DNA of 64,000 nt, taken from the NCBI GenBank assembly GCA_018669795.1, contig JABHSQ010000026.1:1-64000 (forward strand). Reading direction: 5' to 3'. The stretch's first letter is position 1. Each line of letters opens with the position of its first letter. This DNA comes from Flavobacteriaceae bacterium (GTDB taxonomy: Bacteria > Bacteroidota > Bacteroidia > Flavobacteriales > Flavobacteriaceae). The notes under the pieces are model-generated. The model saw only the letters and a list, made by a program, of their open reading frames with translations. It searched no databases and had not been told where the DNA came from. This document shows positions 63,478 to 64,000 of this stretch, one piece after another. The translations under genes were made by a program, and so were the position numbers.

Positions 63478-64000
63478 TAGTTTTGCTTTCTTACGGTTAA
63501 TTGTTCTATGCGTTTTTCATAGTTTTCTCCCTGAAAAATTCGTTGTATAAATATTCCAGGAATATGAATATGATTAGGATCTAAGGTTCCTACCGGAACT
63601 AATTCTTCCACTTCAGCAACAGTAATTTTTGCAGCTCCACACATATTAGGATTAAAGTTACGAGCACTTCCTTTAAAAACTAAATTACCAGCAGGATCAC
63701 CTTTCCAAGCTTTTACAAAAGAAAAATCAGCGTTAAAAGCTTTTTCTAAAAGATGCATTTTTCCATTAAACTCACGAGATTCTTTACCTTCTGCTACTTC
63801 AGTTCCATAACCCGCTGGAGTATAAAAAGCAGGAATTCCACTTTGTGCAGCCTGGCAACGTTGAGCAAGGGTTCCTTGCGGAATTAATTCCACATCTAAA
63901 TCTCCACTTAACATTTGACGTTCAAATTCTGCATTTTCGCCTACATAGGAAGAAATCATTTTTTGAATTTGTCTTTTTTGAAGTAATTGTCCTAAACCAA
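63477..64000 (-). CDS. scoA: 3-oxoacid CoA-transferase subunit A (partial, runs off the window)
   Basis: The frame continues to the last base. Visible residues include [45 protein letters not shown] and [14 protein letters not shown], all typical of subunit A. In-frame codons upstream of the ATG at 63959 read [13 protein letters not shown], which matches the family, so that ATG is internal. Only about 174 C-terminal residues are inside the window. Confidence 0.92.
   Translation of the reverse strand, partial: GLGQLLQKRQIQKMISSYVGENAEFERQMLSGDLDVELIPQGTLAQRCQAAQSGIPAFYTPAGYGTEVAEGKESREFNGKMHLLEKAFNADFSFVKAWKGDPAGNLVFKGSARNFNPNMCGAAKITVAEVEELVPVGTLDPNHIHIPGIFIQRIFQGENYEKRIEQLTVRKQN

Overview
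The window looks like a chromosomal segment from a marine-type member of the Flavobacteriaceae (Bacteroidota). It is AT-rich, start codons lack Shine-Dalgarno sequences, and many genes are preceded by the Bacteroidota -7 box TAnnTTTG (once with a clear TTG 19 nt upstream). Lineage-typical genes include an IPExxxVDY-type protein between rnc and pyk, a viroplasmin-RNase H, an OmpA protein with thrombospondin type 3 repeats, a DUF1028 protein with a type IX secretion tail and PPK2 kinases. No rRNA, CRISPR array or intact insertion sequence was found. All assignments come from reading motifs; no database search was run.

Positions 1 to about 4960 form an accessory, decaying region. It starts with the 3' end of a probable tyrosine recombinase and a 42-nt 3' fragment of a CAT-anticodon tRNA gene, the usual signature of an integrative-element attachment site whose element lies to the left. 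It ends with a frameshifted integrase remnant on the minus strand. Between them are an XRE-type regulator, two paralogous membrane microproteins (42 and 45 aa), a 77-aa protein, small lipoproteins and lipoprotein relics, a BspA/DUF285-repeat lipoprotein, and five same-orientation copies of one terminator-like hairpin. Three GACAT-N3-ATGTC palindromes (one with a single mismatch) lie exactly 37 nt, start to start, before a TAnnTTTG-type box. They precede both microprotein genes and the 77-aa gene divergent from the regulator, so they outline a probable small regulon. This is the most novel signal in the window.

From about 4970 to the right end the segment is mostly core chromosome. 5-13 kb: sulfite-exporter-type permease, riboflavin synthase and pdxA (divergent), then the lipid cluster DUF177-rpmF-fabH-accB-accC. 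14-24 kb: asd, mscL, alr-tdk, rsmI, recJ, a DEDD exonuclease, a frameshifted ogt, a DinB protein and two tandem ppk2 genes. 24-33 kb: a sortilin-like beta-propeller protein, an NtrY-like histidine kinase, a crotonase, HD hydrolase, plsC, bacilliredoxin, a TerB/J-domain protein and a fatty acid hydroxylase. 33-38 kb: acpP-fabF-rnc-IPExxxVDY-pyk on the minus strand, divergent from purN. 38-43 kb: RNase H, a PfkB kinase, a long PurF-like protein, hemolysin III and superoxide dismutase. 44-54 kb: an AddA-like and an AddB-like nuclease flanking kbl and ompA, then a hydrolase. 54-64 kb: tRNA-Ala(GGC), UspA, GNAT, MATE, queD, lpxH, a saccharopine dehydrogenase-like protein, a fused dipeptide-type ABC ATPase, a second GNAT, the DUF1028 protein and the two subunits of 3-oxoacid CoA-transferase, the last running off the window.

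Themes linking genes are acyl-chain synthesis (accB/accC, fabH, acpP, fabF, plsC, lpxH), double-strand break processing (AddAB-like pair, recJ), and breakdown of amino acids and ketone bodies (kbl, saccharopine dehydrogenase-like, scoAB, crotonase).
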